A stretch of 64,000 bases of DNA from Spirochaetes bacterium GWB1_60_80 (GCA_001829185.1 MIAR01000041.1:60904-124903); one strand, 5' to 3'. Counted from the first letter of the stretch, positions 52,077 to 60,147 are shown. Notes: generated by a model not told the origin, from the letters alone. Program-made: numbers and translations.

Positions 52077-53861
52077 TTATTTCTTGAGTACGGCGCTGAA
52101 CTTGCAGACCGCGAAGCATTCGCCGCACTTGATGCACTTGCTGGCGTCGATGGTGTACTTCTCGGTCTTGCTGCCGGAGATGCAGTTCACCGGGCATTTG
52201 CGCGCGCAGAGGCTGCAGCCGATGCACTTGTTTTTGTCAATGCTGTATGTGACCAAATCCTTACATTTTCCGGAACGGCAGGTGCCATTGATATGCTCCA
52301 GGTAGACTTCGCGGAAACGCTTGATGGTGGACAGCGTCGGGTTTGGCGCGGTTTGGCCCAGGCCGCAGAGGGCGGCGCGCTTCAGGGCGTGGCCGATCTT
52401 CTCCAGCTTGTCCAGGTCTTCCAGCTTGCCCAGGCCTTTGGTGATCTTCTCCACGATGTCGTGCATCTGGGCGGTGCCGATGCGGCAGGGTGAACACTTG
52501 CCGCAGGATTCGTCGACGCAGAATTCCATATAGAACTTGGAAACGTCGACCACGCAGTCGTCCTCGTCCATGACTATCAAGCCACCGGAGCCCATCATCG
52601 AGCCCAGGGATGTCAGGCTCTCGTAATCGATCGGGGTATCCAGGTACTCGGCGGTGATGATGCCGCCGGATGGTCCGCCAGTCTGGGCGCCGAGGAATTT
52701 CTTGCCGCTCTTGATGCCGCCGCCAATGTCGTAGATGATTTCGCGCAGGGTGGTGCCCATGGGGACTTCCACTAAGCCGGAATTCTTGATCTTGCCGGTG
52801 AGGGCGAAGACTTTGGTGCCTTTGGAGGTCTCGGTGCCGATCTTGGCAAACCAGTCGCCGCCGCGGGTCAGGATGACCGGGATATTGGCCCAGGTCTCGA
52901 CGTTGTTGATGACGGTCGGCTTGCCCCATAGGCCTTTGATGGCCGGGAAGGGCGGGCGCGGGATGGGCATACCGCGGTTGCCTTCGATGGACTGTAGCAA
53001 GGCGGTTTCCTCGCCGCAGACGAAGGCGCCAGCGCCCAGGCGGATCTCGATGTCGAAGGAGAAGCCGGAACCGAGGATGTTGTCGCCCAGGAGGCCGTAT
53101 TCGCGGGCCTGCTTGATGGCAATCTTGAGGCGCTCGATGGCCAGCGGGTACTCGGCTCGGATGTAGACGAAGCCTTTGCTGGCGCCGATGGTATATCCGC
53201 AAACCGTCATGGCTTCCAGCACGGAATGGGGGTCGCCCTCAATGGTGGAACGGTCCATGTAAGCGCCTGGGTCGCCTTCGTCGGCGTTACAGACTACGTA
53301 CTTCTGGTCCGAGACCGGGCCGCGCGAAAATTCCCACTTGCGCCAGGTGGGGAAGCCGGCGCCGCCGCGGCCGCGCAAGCCGGATTTCTTGAGTTCGGCA
53401 ATGACGCCGTCTTGTTTGTACTCGAAAAGAGCCTTCTCCAGGCCGATATAACCCTCGCGGGCGATGTATTCGTCGATATTTTCGGGATTGATAATGCCGC
53501 AGTTGCGCAGGACAATGCGGTACTGCTTTTGGTAGAAGCCGATTTCTTCGGTCTTGATGCGTTTGGCGTTGGAATCGTCCTGGTAGAGCAGACGCGTAAC
53601 CTCGCGGCCTTTGATGATCTGCTCGGCGATGATTTCTTTCGCGTCCGCCGGTTTCACTTCCACATAGAAAGATTCGGCTGGCAGGACTTTAACGATGGGG
53701 CCCTTTTCGCAGAAACCGAAGCAGCCCGTCTTGACGATCTGGACGTCCTTGGCGACGCCCTGGGCTTCGGCTTGCGCGTGGAGCTCCTTGAATATGTCGT
53801 CGGCCTTGCTGGATTCGCAGCCAGTGCCGCCGCATACCAGAATGAATTGCTTGTACGCCAT
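52077..53861 (-). CDS. hndC: Hydrogenase NADH/flavin subunit (NuoF-like)
   Basis: The 594-aa subunit has an N-terminal thioredoxin-like 2Fe-2S domain (LVCGGTGCESS, KTGCFGFCEKGP), the FMN/NADH core (GLRGRGGAGFPTWRKWEF, YVVCNADEGDPGAYMDR, GAGAFVCGEETALLQSIEGN), the 4Fe-4S ligand set CGKCSPCRIG, and two C-terminal 4Fe-4S clusters (CIGCSLCARKCP, CIKCGECFAVC). It exchanges electrons between NAD(P)H and the hydrogenase and ferredoxin. ATG 53861 is used, with GGAGG upstream; earlier in-frame codons lie across hndB and are not coding. Confidence 0.94.
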   Translation of the reverse strand: MAYKQFILVCGGTGCESSKADDIFKELHAQAEAQGVAKDVQIVKTGCFGFCEKGPIVKVLPAESFYVEVKPADAKEIIAEQIIKGREVTRLLYQDDSNAKRIKTEEIGFYQKQYRIVLRNCGIINPENIDEYIAREGYIGLEKALFEYKQDGVIAELKKSGLRGRGGAGFPTWRKWEFSRGPVSDQKYVVCNADEGDPGAYMDRSTIEGDPHSVLEAMTVCGYTIGASKGFVYIRAEYPLAIERLKIAIKQAREYGLLGDNILGSGFSFDIEIRLGAGAFVCGEETALLQSIEGNRGMPIPRPPFPAIKGLWGKPTVINNVETWANIPVILTRGGDWFAKIGTETSKGTKVFALTGKIKNSGLVEVPMGTTLREIIYDIGGGIKSGKKFLGAQTGGPSGGIITAEYLDTPIDYESLTSLGSMMGSGGLIVMDEDDCVVDVSKFYMEFCVDESCGKCSPCRIGTAQMHDIVEKITKGLGKLEDLDKLEKIGHALKRAALCGLGQTAPNPTLSTIKRFREVYLEHINGTCRSGKCKDLVTYSIDKNKCIGCSLCARKCPVNCISGSKTEKYTIDASKCIKCGECFAVCKFSAVLKK

Positions 53862-53880
53862 TGTATTGGAGCCTCCGTGC

Positions 53881-54276
53881 TTACTTGCTGATGATATCGA
53901 TCGCCGGGCGATCGTAGATGTGACCGTTGACCATTTTGTGGTCAACCAGATGCTTGCGGACGATGTCCGCGGCCACGGCGGCGTCGACGCGGCCATAGAT
54001 GGTGGCCGGCATGCCGGGAACGATGACTTCGACGGTCGGCTCGACATGGCAGAGACCCATGCAGCCGGTCTGGCGGATCACCACGTTGGCGCCGATCTTG
54101 AATTCGTCCACCGCCTTGACGATGGCGTCGAAGGATTCCTTGGCGCCGGCGGCGATTCCGCAAGTGCCCATGCCGACGATTACCTGAATTTCTTTGCCTT
54201 CAGTCTCGCGCCGGGTCATCTCGCCCTTGGTCTCCTCGCGGAGCTTGCGGAGCTGATCCAGGGTCATTTTAGCCAT
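53881..54276 (-). CDS. hndB: Hydrogenase-associated 2Fe-2S thioredoxin-like ferredoxin
   Basis: The 131-aa protein has the C-x(n)-C-C-C pattern of thioredoxin-like ferredoxins: GMGTCGIAAGAKE and RQTGCMGLCHVEPTVEVI, followed by a C-terminal ATIYGRVDAAVAADIV. It corresponds to HndB of NADP-reducing hydrogenases and probably relays electrons. GAGGAG precedes the start; 19 bases separate it from hndC. Confidence 0.88.
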   Translation of the reverse strand: MAKMTLDQLRKLREETKGEMTRRETEGKEIQVIVGMGTCGIAAGAKESFDAIVKAVDEFKIGANVVIRQTGCMGLCHVEPTVEVIVPGMPATIYGRVDAAVAADIVRKHLVDHKMVNGHIYDRPAIDIISK

Positions 54277-54380
54277 AGTTCGATGTCTCCTCTGTTAATA
54301 CTTTGTTGTCCGGGTGGCTTTGGCTGCCCGGATAGCTGGCGGCATTTAACGGCGTCAGCTATCCGGCTGAGCCGTCAGCT

Positions 54381-54926
54381 TCAGGCTGACGCAATTTCCT
54401 GGGATTCCAGGAATTGCCTGGCCAGGAGCAGGGCGTTAGCGTCGCCGAAGCCGCCTAGCGCGTCTCGCAATTCCAGACGGTTCACCTGGTAGTCGATATC
54501 CGACGCCGGGTTAGCTCGCCTGACATGGATGTCATAATCACCGTCGAAGCACATGATGGACAGTAGCAAGCCGGGCAAGTCGCCCAGCGGCGGCGTGTCC
54601 AGGTGCTCGGCCGGGAAGCGGAAATACAGTTTGGTCCCCACGCCCGGTTCCGAGTGCAGATTCCAGTCGCCGCCTACCTGTTGTACGGCCTGTACCAGGA
54701 ACGGAATGCCCAGTCCGACTTTTCGCCGGCGGTGCTTGACCCCGTCGGTAAAGTACGGATCCTGCGCCCGCTTTTGAGTCGCCTGGTCCATGCCCTGGCC
54801 GTTGTCGTCAATACCGACGCTGATGAAGCCGGCGGCCTCTTCAATAACGAGCTGTATGTGACTAGCGTGGGCCTCGATCGAGTTTTGCACCAAATCGAGC
54901 ACGAAATCGCATATCGTAAAATGCAC
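54381..54926 (-). CDS. Lone GHKL (HATPase) protein in the hydrogenase operon
   Basis: The 181-aa protein is an ATP-binding domain without a phosphoacceptor His region: LVQNSIEAHASHIQLVIEE (N box), GIDDNGQGMD (G1), KVGLGIPFLVQAVQQ (G2-like) and GVGTKLYFRF. The last 60 residues are not part of the fold. It starts at GTG 54926, 4 bases after the hndA stop. Such proteins recur between hndA and hndB homologues in other anaerobes, but their job is unknown; regulation or assembly are possibilities. Confidence 0.8.
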   Translation of the reverse strand: MHFTICDFVLDLVQNSIEAHASHIQLVIEEAAGFISVGIDDNGQGMDQATQKRAQDPYFTDGVKHRRRKVGLGIPFLVQAVQQVGGDWNLHSEPGVGTKLYFRFPAEHLDTPPLGDLPGLLLSIMCFDGDYDIHVRRANPASDIDYQVNRLELRDALGGFGDANALLLARQFLESQEIASA

Positions 54927-54930
54927 GTTT

Positions 54931-55410
54931 TTAGCCGATAGCCTGGTATTTGGCTACAATGCCAGCCACTTGATCGGTAGTGAGCTTGCCATAGACATCG
55001 TCGCCGACCATGAGGACCGGCGCAAGGCCGCAGCAGCCGACGCAACGAACCGCGTCAATCGAGAACAGGCCGTTGGCGGTGACTTCCGCGCCTTTAATGC
55101 CCAGGATACGCTGGGTTTCGTCCACCAGTTCCTGGCCACCCTTCAGGTAGCAGGCTGTGCCCATGCAGATGGCAATGCGATGTTTGCCGGGCTTGGTGGT
55201 CTTAAAATAATGGTAGAATGTGATGACTCCATAGATCCTGGCTAAAGGCATTTCCAGGTCCCGCGCCAGGCGTTCGGCGGCTTCCCGAGGAATGAACGTG
55301 AATTCCTGCTGCACCCGATGCAGAATCATAATCAGGTTGCCAGGCTTATCCTTCCACTCCCGCACGAAGCTCTCGAGTTCCTTGGAGAACTCAATTTGAG
55401 CGACTGCCAT
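54931..55410 (-). CDS. hndA: Hydrogenase NuoE-like 2Fe-2S subunit
   Basis: The 159-aa subunit has a helical N-terminus (LIMILHRVQQEFTFIP, GVITFYHYFKTTKPGKHRIA) and the thioredoxin-like cluster CMGTACYLKGG plus DAVRCVGCCGLAPVLMVGDD. It is the first gene of the operon. AGGAGG lies 6 nt before ATG 55410. The frame is open further upstream but crosses the promoter. Confidence 0.93.
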   Translation of the reverse strand: MAVAQIEFSKELESFVREWKDKPGNLIMILHRVQQEFTFIPREAAERLARDLEMPLARIYGVITFYHYFKTTKPGKHRIAICMGTACYLKGGQELVDETQRILGIKGAEVTANGLFSIDAVRCVGCCGLAPVLMVGDDVYGKLTTDQVAGIVAKYQAIG

Positions 55411-55452
55411 GTATACCTCCTCATAGATAAAAAAATATCGAATTGATGATTG

Positions 55453-55481
55453 ATTGTAGCGAAAGCGCCTGAAAAAGGCAA
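55453..55481 (-). promoter_or_regulatory. Promoter of the hydrogenase operon
   Basis: On the minus strand TTGCCT, 17 bases and TACAAT lie about 43 bases before the hndA start. The leader has a T-run (ATTTTTTTATC) and a normal Shine-Dalgarno. Confidence 0.65.
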
Positions 55482-55605
55482 GCTGCCAATCGGGAAAAAG
55501 GGATTTTATTTTGACTATCAATCACCTTGTTTTAATATTCACAACAACGAGCCGCGACTGGATGACTAGGCGATTAGGTGGCCGGGCGACCAACGACTAG
55601 GTGCT

Positions 55606-55740
55606 TAGCAGGGTGTTGAAAAACGCGGATGCGGCTTTTCAACACTTCAAAAGCCGGTACAATTACGCAGCATAGCGCAAGCTATGCGAGGAATTGTTAA
55701 GGTTGTTGAGAAAGCAACCGGCTTTTTCAACAACCTGTTA
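55606..55740 (+). repeat. 135-bp TA-flanked three-hairpin element, copy 4
   Basis: This copy has the same orientation as copy 1 and appears identical to it, including the TTAG at the right end. The terminal TA on the right (55739-55740) is part of the TAA stop codon of the sensor kinase gene on the minus strand. The 195 bases between it and the hydrogenase promoter hold no recognised gene. Confidence 0.92.
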
Positions 55741-57774
55741 GGCGTCTAGCAGGCTGCCCGAAGCGCCGGACAGCTTGTCAGCCAACGCTTGCGGCGCTTG
55801 CAACGGTAAAGGTAGCACGAAGCTGAAGGTGCTGCCTTTGCCGAGTTCACTGGTCACGCCTATCGAGCCGCCCAGATTGTCGACGATGCTCTTGATGATG
55901 GACAGTCCAAGGCCGTGACTGGATTGGGTGGCACTGAGCTTGCCTTTGGCCAGGGCGAAAGCTTCCCAGATGTAGGGCAAACTTTCTGGCGCTATGCCGC
56001 TACCCGAATCCTCGATGCTGCCGCGTAGGGTCAACCGGGAAGGGTCCTTCAGCTCGGCGTCGAGGCTCAGGCGGATGAAGCCTTGGCCGGTGTATTTTAT
56101 AGCGTTGCTGGTCAGGTTGGACAGTATCTGCCGGAAGCGCTGTTTGTCACCCCAGGTCGCACAGTCCAGACGCGGGTCAACCGCGATGAAGAACTCGAGG
56201 TTCTTGCGCCGGGCTTGGATGGCAAAGGTCTCCAGGCAGCTGATGGTTTCCTTGAACGGCGAGAACCAGTCATCATGGAATTGCAGCTTGCCGGACTTGG
56301 CCCGGGCCTGGTCGATGATGTCGTTGATCAGTTGGATGAGGTTATAGGTGGAGTCCTTGATCATGCCAACGATGCGCGAGGCCTTCTCCGGCTCTTCATT
56401 GAGCAGCTCGAGGGCGCTGTAGATGGCGGCGATCGGGGCCTTGAGTTCATGACCCATGAAGGTCAGGTAGTGCTCGCTTTGTTGCAACATGGTCTGGGCG
56501 GTGCGTTGGGCTTCTTCTAGGTCAACGGAGCGGTTGGTCAAGGCGCCGGTCATGGCCACCAGACTGTCGCGCAGTTCCTGGATTTCCATGATGCGGAATT
56601 CTGGCCAGCCGACGGTCTGAGTCGGATCGTTTTGCAGTTTTTCTGCGTTGTGGCGTAACTTTTCCAGTGGCGCGGTCAGGAAAACGGTAAAAAATTTGGC
56701 TACCGAGCTGGCGATGGCCAGCCAGGCTAACAACAGAACGAGGCTGCCGGTGAGGGCAGCATTCATGTGTTGGGCGGCGCTGGCAAACGGTCGTTCGACG
56801 ATCAGGCTGCGGCCGTTGTCAAGGAGACTGCGACCATGGATAGTAGCCGTCAGCCAGGCTTGCATCGGGTTGGTTTCACCTGGATCGGTGCGGATGCTCA
56901 GGTTGCCATGTTCGGTCAGGAAGCGTCCCTCCCGAGCCGCATAGCGCAGCCCCTCCGGGTTGGTCGACCAGAGCAGCTGGCCGTCCGCTTCCCGCAGGCT
57001 GACGTCATACCCGGCGAATAGCCTGAAGCGGCTCGACGGCACAAAGGGATACTTGTCGCTCAGGGTGCGGTTCAGGGTTTCCAGGATGAGGGCGACTTCG
57101 TTTTCGGCGCTGGTGACGATGTTGGCCCGCTCGCTGTGCACGAAGATCATGATACCGATAAAGAACGGCAGAACCAGGCTGATGTTCAGGAACATCAAGA
57201 GGTACTCGCGGGCCTTCGGCATATCCTGACCGGTGGCCAACTCGAAAGGCGTCGTTTGGCTGGTGCGGCGGCGCCACCGGCCGGCGGCGAGCTTGAGTAT
57301 ATCCCAGAACAAGAGTCCGGTGGCCACGTTGAAAAGGGCGGCGGCCCCTTGCTTGATGGCCGCGGCTAAGGCGCCGCCGAATTGCATGCCCAGCAGGAAA
57401 CGGTATTGGAGAATGATCAACGGTATGCCTACTAGGGGCCAGAATAAGGTGTCCGCCCAGATGACCTGATCGGTTTGGCCTTTTTTGACCAGGCGGTAGA
57501 GCAATATGCCTTCCAGCAGGTAACTGGCCAAGGCCCAAGGGTGGCCCCACAGGGCCACGGTGGGCAGCATACTCAGCATCGGCGCCAGCATACCCCATGG
57601 CGAGCCGCTCAGGCAGAGTGCCAAGATGGCCAGGCTGTTGCCGACCTGGATGGAAATGCCAAAGGCCAGTTCTAGCGACAGTCGGTAATTGACTAACGCC
57701 CCCAATAGAATCAGGCCGAGAGACAACAACAATTGAGGCAAGCGCTGCGGCGTGGCTTGGGCGGAGGCTGGCAT
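55738..57774 (-). CDS. Membrane sensor histidine kinase
   Basis: The 678-aa kinase has about six N-terminal helices (residues 10-165) of an unassigned membrane sensor type. A further helix (about 193-213), an extracytoplasmic sensor segment (about 215-340) and another helix follow, then a HAMP-like linker (FFTVFLTAPLEKLRHNAEKL), HisKA with FMGHELKAPIAAIYSALELL (His442) and HATPase (ILSNLTSNAIKYTG, DSGSGIAPES, HGLGLSIIKSIV). No response regulator is adjacent. ATG 57774 has GGAGG only one base away, unusable as a ribosome site, and a promoter ending six bases upstream. The stop codon lies in the border of repeat copy 4. Confidence 0.88.
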   Translation of the reverse strand: MPASAQATPQRLPQLLLSLGLILLGALVNYRLSLELAFGISIQVGNSLAILALCLSGSPWGMLAPMLSMLPTVALWGHPWALASYLLEGILLYRLVKKGQTDQVIWADTLFWPLVGIPLIILQYRFLLGMQFGGALAAAIKQGAAALFNVATGLLFWDILKLAAGRWRRRTSQTTPFELATGQDMPKAREYLLMFLNISLVLPFFIGIMIFVHSERANIVTSAENEVALILETLNRTLSDKYPFVPSSRFRLFAGYDVSLREADGQLLWSTNPEGLRYAAREGRFLTEHGNLSIRTDPGETNPMQAWLTATIHGRSLLDNGRSLIVERPFASAAQHMNAALTGSLVLLLAWLAIASSVAKFFTVFLTAPLEKLRHNAEKLQNDPTQTVGWPEFRIMEIQELRDSLVAMTGALTNRSVDLEEAQRTAQTMLQQSEHYLTFMGHELKAPIAAIYSALELLNEEPEKASRIVGMIKDSTYNLIQLINDIIDQARAKSGKLQFHDDWFSPFKETISCLETFAIQARRKNLEFFIAVDPRLDCATWGDKQRFRQILSNLTSNAIKYTGQGFIRLSLDAELKDPSRLTLRGSIEDSGSGIAPESLPYIWEAFALAKGKLSATQSSHGLGLSIIKSIVDNLGGSIGVTSELGKGSTFSFVLPLPLQAPQALADKLSGASGSLLDA

Positions 57775-57780
57775 GCCTCC

Positions 57781-57809
57781 ATTCTAGTCGATCGCTCTTA
57801 CCTTGGCCA
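57781..57809 (-). promoter_or_regulatory. Sensor kinase promoter, leaderless geometry
   Basis: On the minus strand TGGCCA, 17 bases and TAGAAT are followed by GGAGGC and the ATG. Confidence 0.5.
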
Positions 57810-57824
57810 GAGCGTGGCGGAATT

Positions 57825-57853
57825 TTGCTTGTTGCGCCAGACTGCATTATACT
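57825..57853 (+). promoter_or_regulatory. Nucleotide cyclase promoter, leaderless geometry
   Basis: TTGCTT, 17 bases and TATACT are followed by GTTAGC and ATG 57860. It is back to back with the kinase promoter in an 85-base divergent region. Confidence 0.6.
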
Positions 57854-57859
57854 GTTAGC

Positions 57860-59410
57860 ATGATGTCATTTTTAGGTAGGCTATCGGTCAGTGGCGCGGC
57901 CGAGGCGGCGAGTTGGCTGAGTCTTTTACTCGTCTCGCTGTTTCTAGCTGGTATTCGCCAGCGCTGGCCTTTCTACCGGCCCTTTCTGGGTTTCCTGGTT
58001 ACGGGAGCCCTTCTGAGGACGGCCGCTGTCCTGACCGACCCGATCTTCACGCTGCCGCTCTTGCCAGGGTCCTGGCCGGCCTTCGACCTCAAGTTGCTGG
58101 TATTCGCTACGCTGGTCCAGGCCTGGTTGCTGCCCTGTCTGGCCGCCGCGCTCGGTCGGCGGGCTGGTCGCCTGCGCTGGCTGGCGCTCGGCGGCTTAGC
58201 CCTGCAGACCGCCGCCCTGGCTTTGCTCGCGACCGGGCAGGCAGCAGCCCGCCTGGCTGAAGGTCTGCTGATTGGCTGGTGGAGCTTGTCGGGGCTGCTG
58301 GCCGTAGCTGGCCTGCTTTTGTCGGCGCGGCGCCGCCCGCCCAGCGCCCGCCTGGCCGGCCTACTACTGGCGGTCTTGCCGCTGGTACTGGCCGCCGTGG
58401 CTGGTCCGTTGGCGGCCGCCTTGTTACCGCCTCTAGTCGATACGCTAGCCGCTCAGTTGGCCATTCGCCTGCCCTGGCTGTTCTGTGCCTGGGTCTTATT
58501 CGCCCTGTCGCTGTCGGAAATGAGCTCCAGTTGCCGCCACGAGGCCGATATCGATCTGTACGCCAGCGATATGGCCACCTCGGTGAGCCGCTTCATCCCT
58601 AGCGAGTTTTTACGGCAGCTGAGCAAGGACAATCTGTCGGACTTGCGCCTGGGCGACCACATCAAGAAAGATATGACCATTTTTTTTTCGGATATCCGGG
58701 CCTTCACCGAGCTGTCCGAAGGGTTGACGCCGGAAGAAAACTTCGCCTTTATCAATTCGTACTTCTCGCGCATGGTGCCGCTTATCGACGCCCACGGCGG
58801 CTTCGTGGACAAGTACATGGGAGACGGCATCATGGCCTTGTTTCCGGCCGAGAACGGAGCCGATGGCGCTTTACAGGTGGCGGTGGAAATGCAGAAGAAA
58901 ATGACCGAGTACAACGGACACCGCGCCAAGATGGATTACCGAGCCATCTCGCTGGGGGTGGGCTTGCATACCGGCACCCTCATGTTGGGCGTGGTCGGCG
59001 TGGCGGATCATATGGAAGGAACCGTCGTGTCGGATGCCGTGAATCTATCTTCACGGTTGCAGAGCATCGCCAAGGCGTTTAACCTGGCCACCGTCATCAG
59101 CGAGGCCACCTTCATGGCCCTGAACGATCCAGGTCACTACAAGTACCGATTCATCGGCAAGGTGCGGGTCAAGGGTAAATCGGATCCGGTGTCGGTGTTC
59201 GAGATTTTTGACGGCTTGCCGCCTGACTTGTTCGAACGTAAGATGAAGTCTAACCGCTTTTTTGAGCAGGCCATCTTGGCCTATTACCAGAAGGATTATC
59301 CCGACGCGGTCTTCTATTTCAAGCAAGCCCTCGATGTAGTGCCGGAGGATGGCGCCGCCCGGTTTTACCTGGAATTATGCCTACGGCGGACCATGGGGGG
59401 CAAGAAATGA
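57860..59410 (+). CDS. Membrane-anchored class III adenylate/guanylate cyclase
   Basis: The 516-aa protein has about seven N-terminal helices (residues 10-220) and a class III cyclase domain (about 265-450). The catalytic motifs are MTIFFSDIRAFTELSEGL (metal Asp) and HGGFVDKYMGDGIMALFP (second Asp), with VVGVADHMEGTVVSDAVNLS later. A helical tail (RFFEQAILAYYQKDYPDAVF) looks TPR-like. It should make cAMP (or cGMP) in the cytoplasm in response to a membrane signal. I start at ATG 57860, not at 57803, since the promoter ends at 57853. Its stop overlaps the next start (ATGA). Confidence 0.88.
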   Translation: MMSFLGRLSVSGAAEAASWLSLLLVSLFLAGIRQRWPFYRPFLGFLVTGALLRTAAVLTDPIFTLPLLPGSWPAFDLKLLVFATLVQAWLLPCLAAALGRRAGRLRWLALGGLALQTAALALLATGQAAARLAEGLLIGWWSLSGLLAVAGLLLSARRRPPSARLAGLLLAVLPLVLAAVAGPLAAALLPPLVDTLAAQLAIRLPWLFCAWVLFALSLSEMSSSCRHEADIDLYASDMATSVSRFIPSEFLRQLSKDNLSDLRLGDHIKKDMTIFFSDIRAFTELSEGLTPEENFAFINSYFSRMVPLIDAHGGFVDKYMGDGIMALFPAENGADGALQVAVEMQKKMTEYNGHRAKMDYRAISLGVGLHTGTLMLGVVGVADHMEGTVVSDAVNLSSRLQSIAKAFNLATVISEATFMALNDPGHYKYRFIGKVRVKGKSDPVSVFEIFDGLPPDLFERKMKSNRFFEQAILAYYQKDYPDAVFYFKQALDVVPEDGAARFYLELCLRRTMGGKK

Positions 59411-60066
59411 CCGTTTGCAAGCCTGATGATCCGCGGCTGGCCGCCGTCAGCCTAGTCCTGGTGTCGGCCGAAGGATGTACTATCGGCCCCTCCGGCGCAA
59501 GCCTGACGAGTCGCCTGCAGGCGCTCGTCGCAGAACGCGCCAGCGGCGACTTTCCCGCGCCGCCGGTCAAGGACGCGGTGCGCGCCATGCTGCGCGCCGG
59601 CGGCTTCAAGCCGTCCGGGCGCCAGAAACCGGCCAGCGAATACCTGGCCCAGGCGGCGCGCGAGGGTCGCTTTCCGTTCATCAACAACGCCGTCGACGTA
59701 AACAATTACCTGTCGCTGGACTGCGGCTTGCCGGTTAGCCTGCTGGACGCTGCCGTCGTCGGTCCGGCTATTCAGCTGCGCATCGCTGCGGCCGGCGAGT
59801 CGTACGTTTTTAACAGCAATGGCCACCAGATGGACTTGGCCGGACTGGTGTGCATCTGCAAGGACGACGGCCGGCCCTTGGGCAACCCGGTCAAGGATTC
59901 GATGTACGCCAAGCTAAGCGCCGACAGCCGTGATCTGGTGGGCTTCATGTTTGCGCCGGCCAGCCTGTATTCTATCCAGGCGCTATCTGAGCTCGGGCAG
60001 CGGTTCGCCAGCCTGTTAGCCGCGGAGTGCGGTGCCAAGGCGTCGGCGGTGACGGTGCTAGTTTGA
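59407..60066 (+). CDS. Stand-alone B3/4-domain protein
   Basis: The 219-aa protein resembles COG3382, a free-standing version of the B3/4 domain of the phenylalanyl-tRNA synthetase beta chain. The features are KDAVRAMLRAGGFKPSGRQK, PASEYLAQAAREGRFPFINN, AVDVNNYLSLDCGLPVSLLD and a closing metal-site-like loop. In the synthetase this domain binds the tRNA-amino-acid end and edits; the role of the free form is unproven. It overlaps the cyclase stop by 4 bases and has GGGGGG just upstream, so the two are co-translated. Why is unclear. Confidence 0.78.
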   Translation: MTVCKPDDPRLAAVSLVLVSAEGCTIGPSGASLTSRLQALVAERASGDFPAPPVKDAVRAMLRAGGFKPSGRQKPASEYLAQAAREGRFPFINNAVDVNNYLSLDCGLPVSLLDAAVVGPAIQLRIAAAGESYVFNSNGHQMDLAGLVCICKDDGRPLGNPVKDSMYAKLSADSRDLVGFMFAPASLYSIQALSELGQRFASLLAAECGAKASAVTVLV

Positions 60067-60093
60067 AGGCCTGACTGACGGAATCCGTCTTTC

Positions 60094-60125
60094 TGAAAAA
60101 AAGCCGCCCCTTCAAGGGCGGCTTG
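60094..60125. terminator. Terminator hairpin between convergent genes
   Basis: AAGCCGCCC pairs with GGGCGGCTT around CCTTCAA or similar. On the minus strand it ends in seven T, giving a strong terminator for the LPP20-like gene; on the plus strand the T-run is short. Confidence 0.8.
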
Positions 60126-60147
60126 CTCATTACTAAATGATAACTAA

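Noticed and set aside
50634-52493. Open frame of 619 codons on the plus strand
   Set aside because: It lies antisense to hndD and hndC and has the same low-complexity composition; no ribosome site or motif.
53862-54047. N-terminal extension of the hndC frame
   Set aside because: It lies across hndB out of frame; the ATG at 53861 has a ribosome binding site and begins the conserved domain.
55511-55539. TTGACT, 17 bases, AATATT on the plus strand
   Set aside because: It looks like a promoter but points at the repeat and the end of the kinase gene, with no plus-strand gene downstream.
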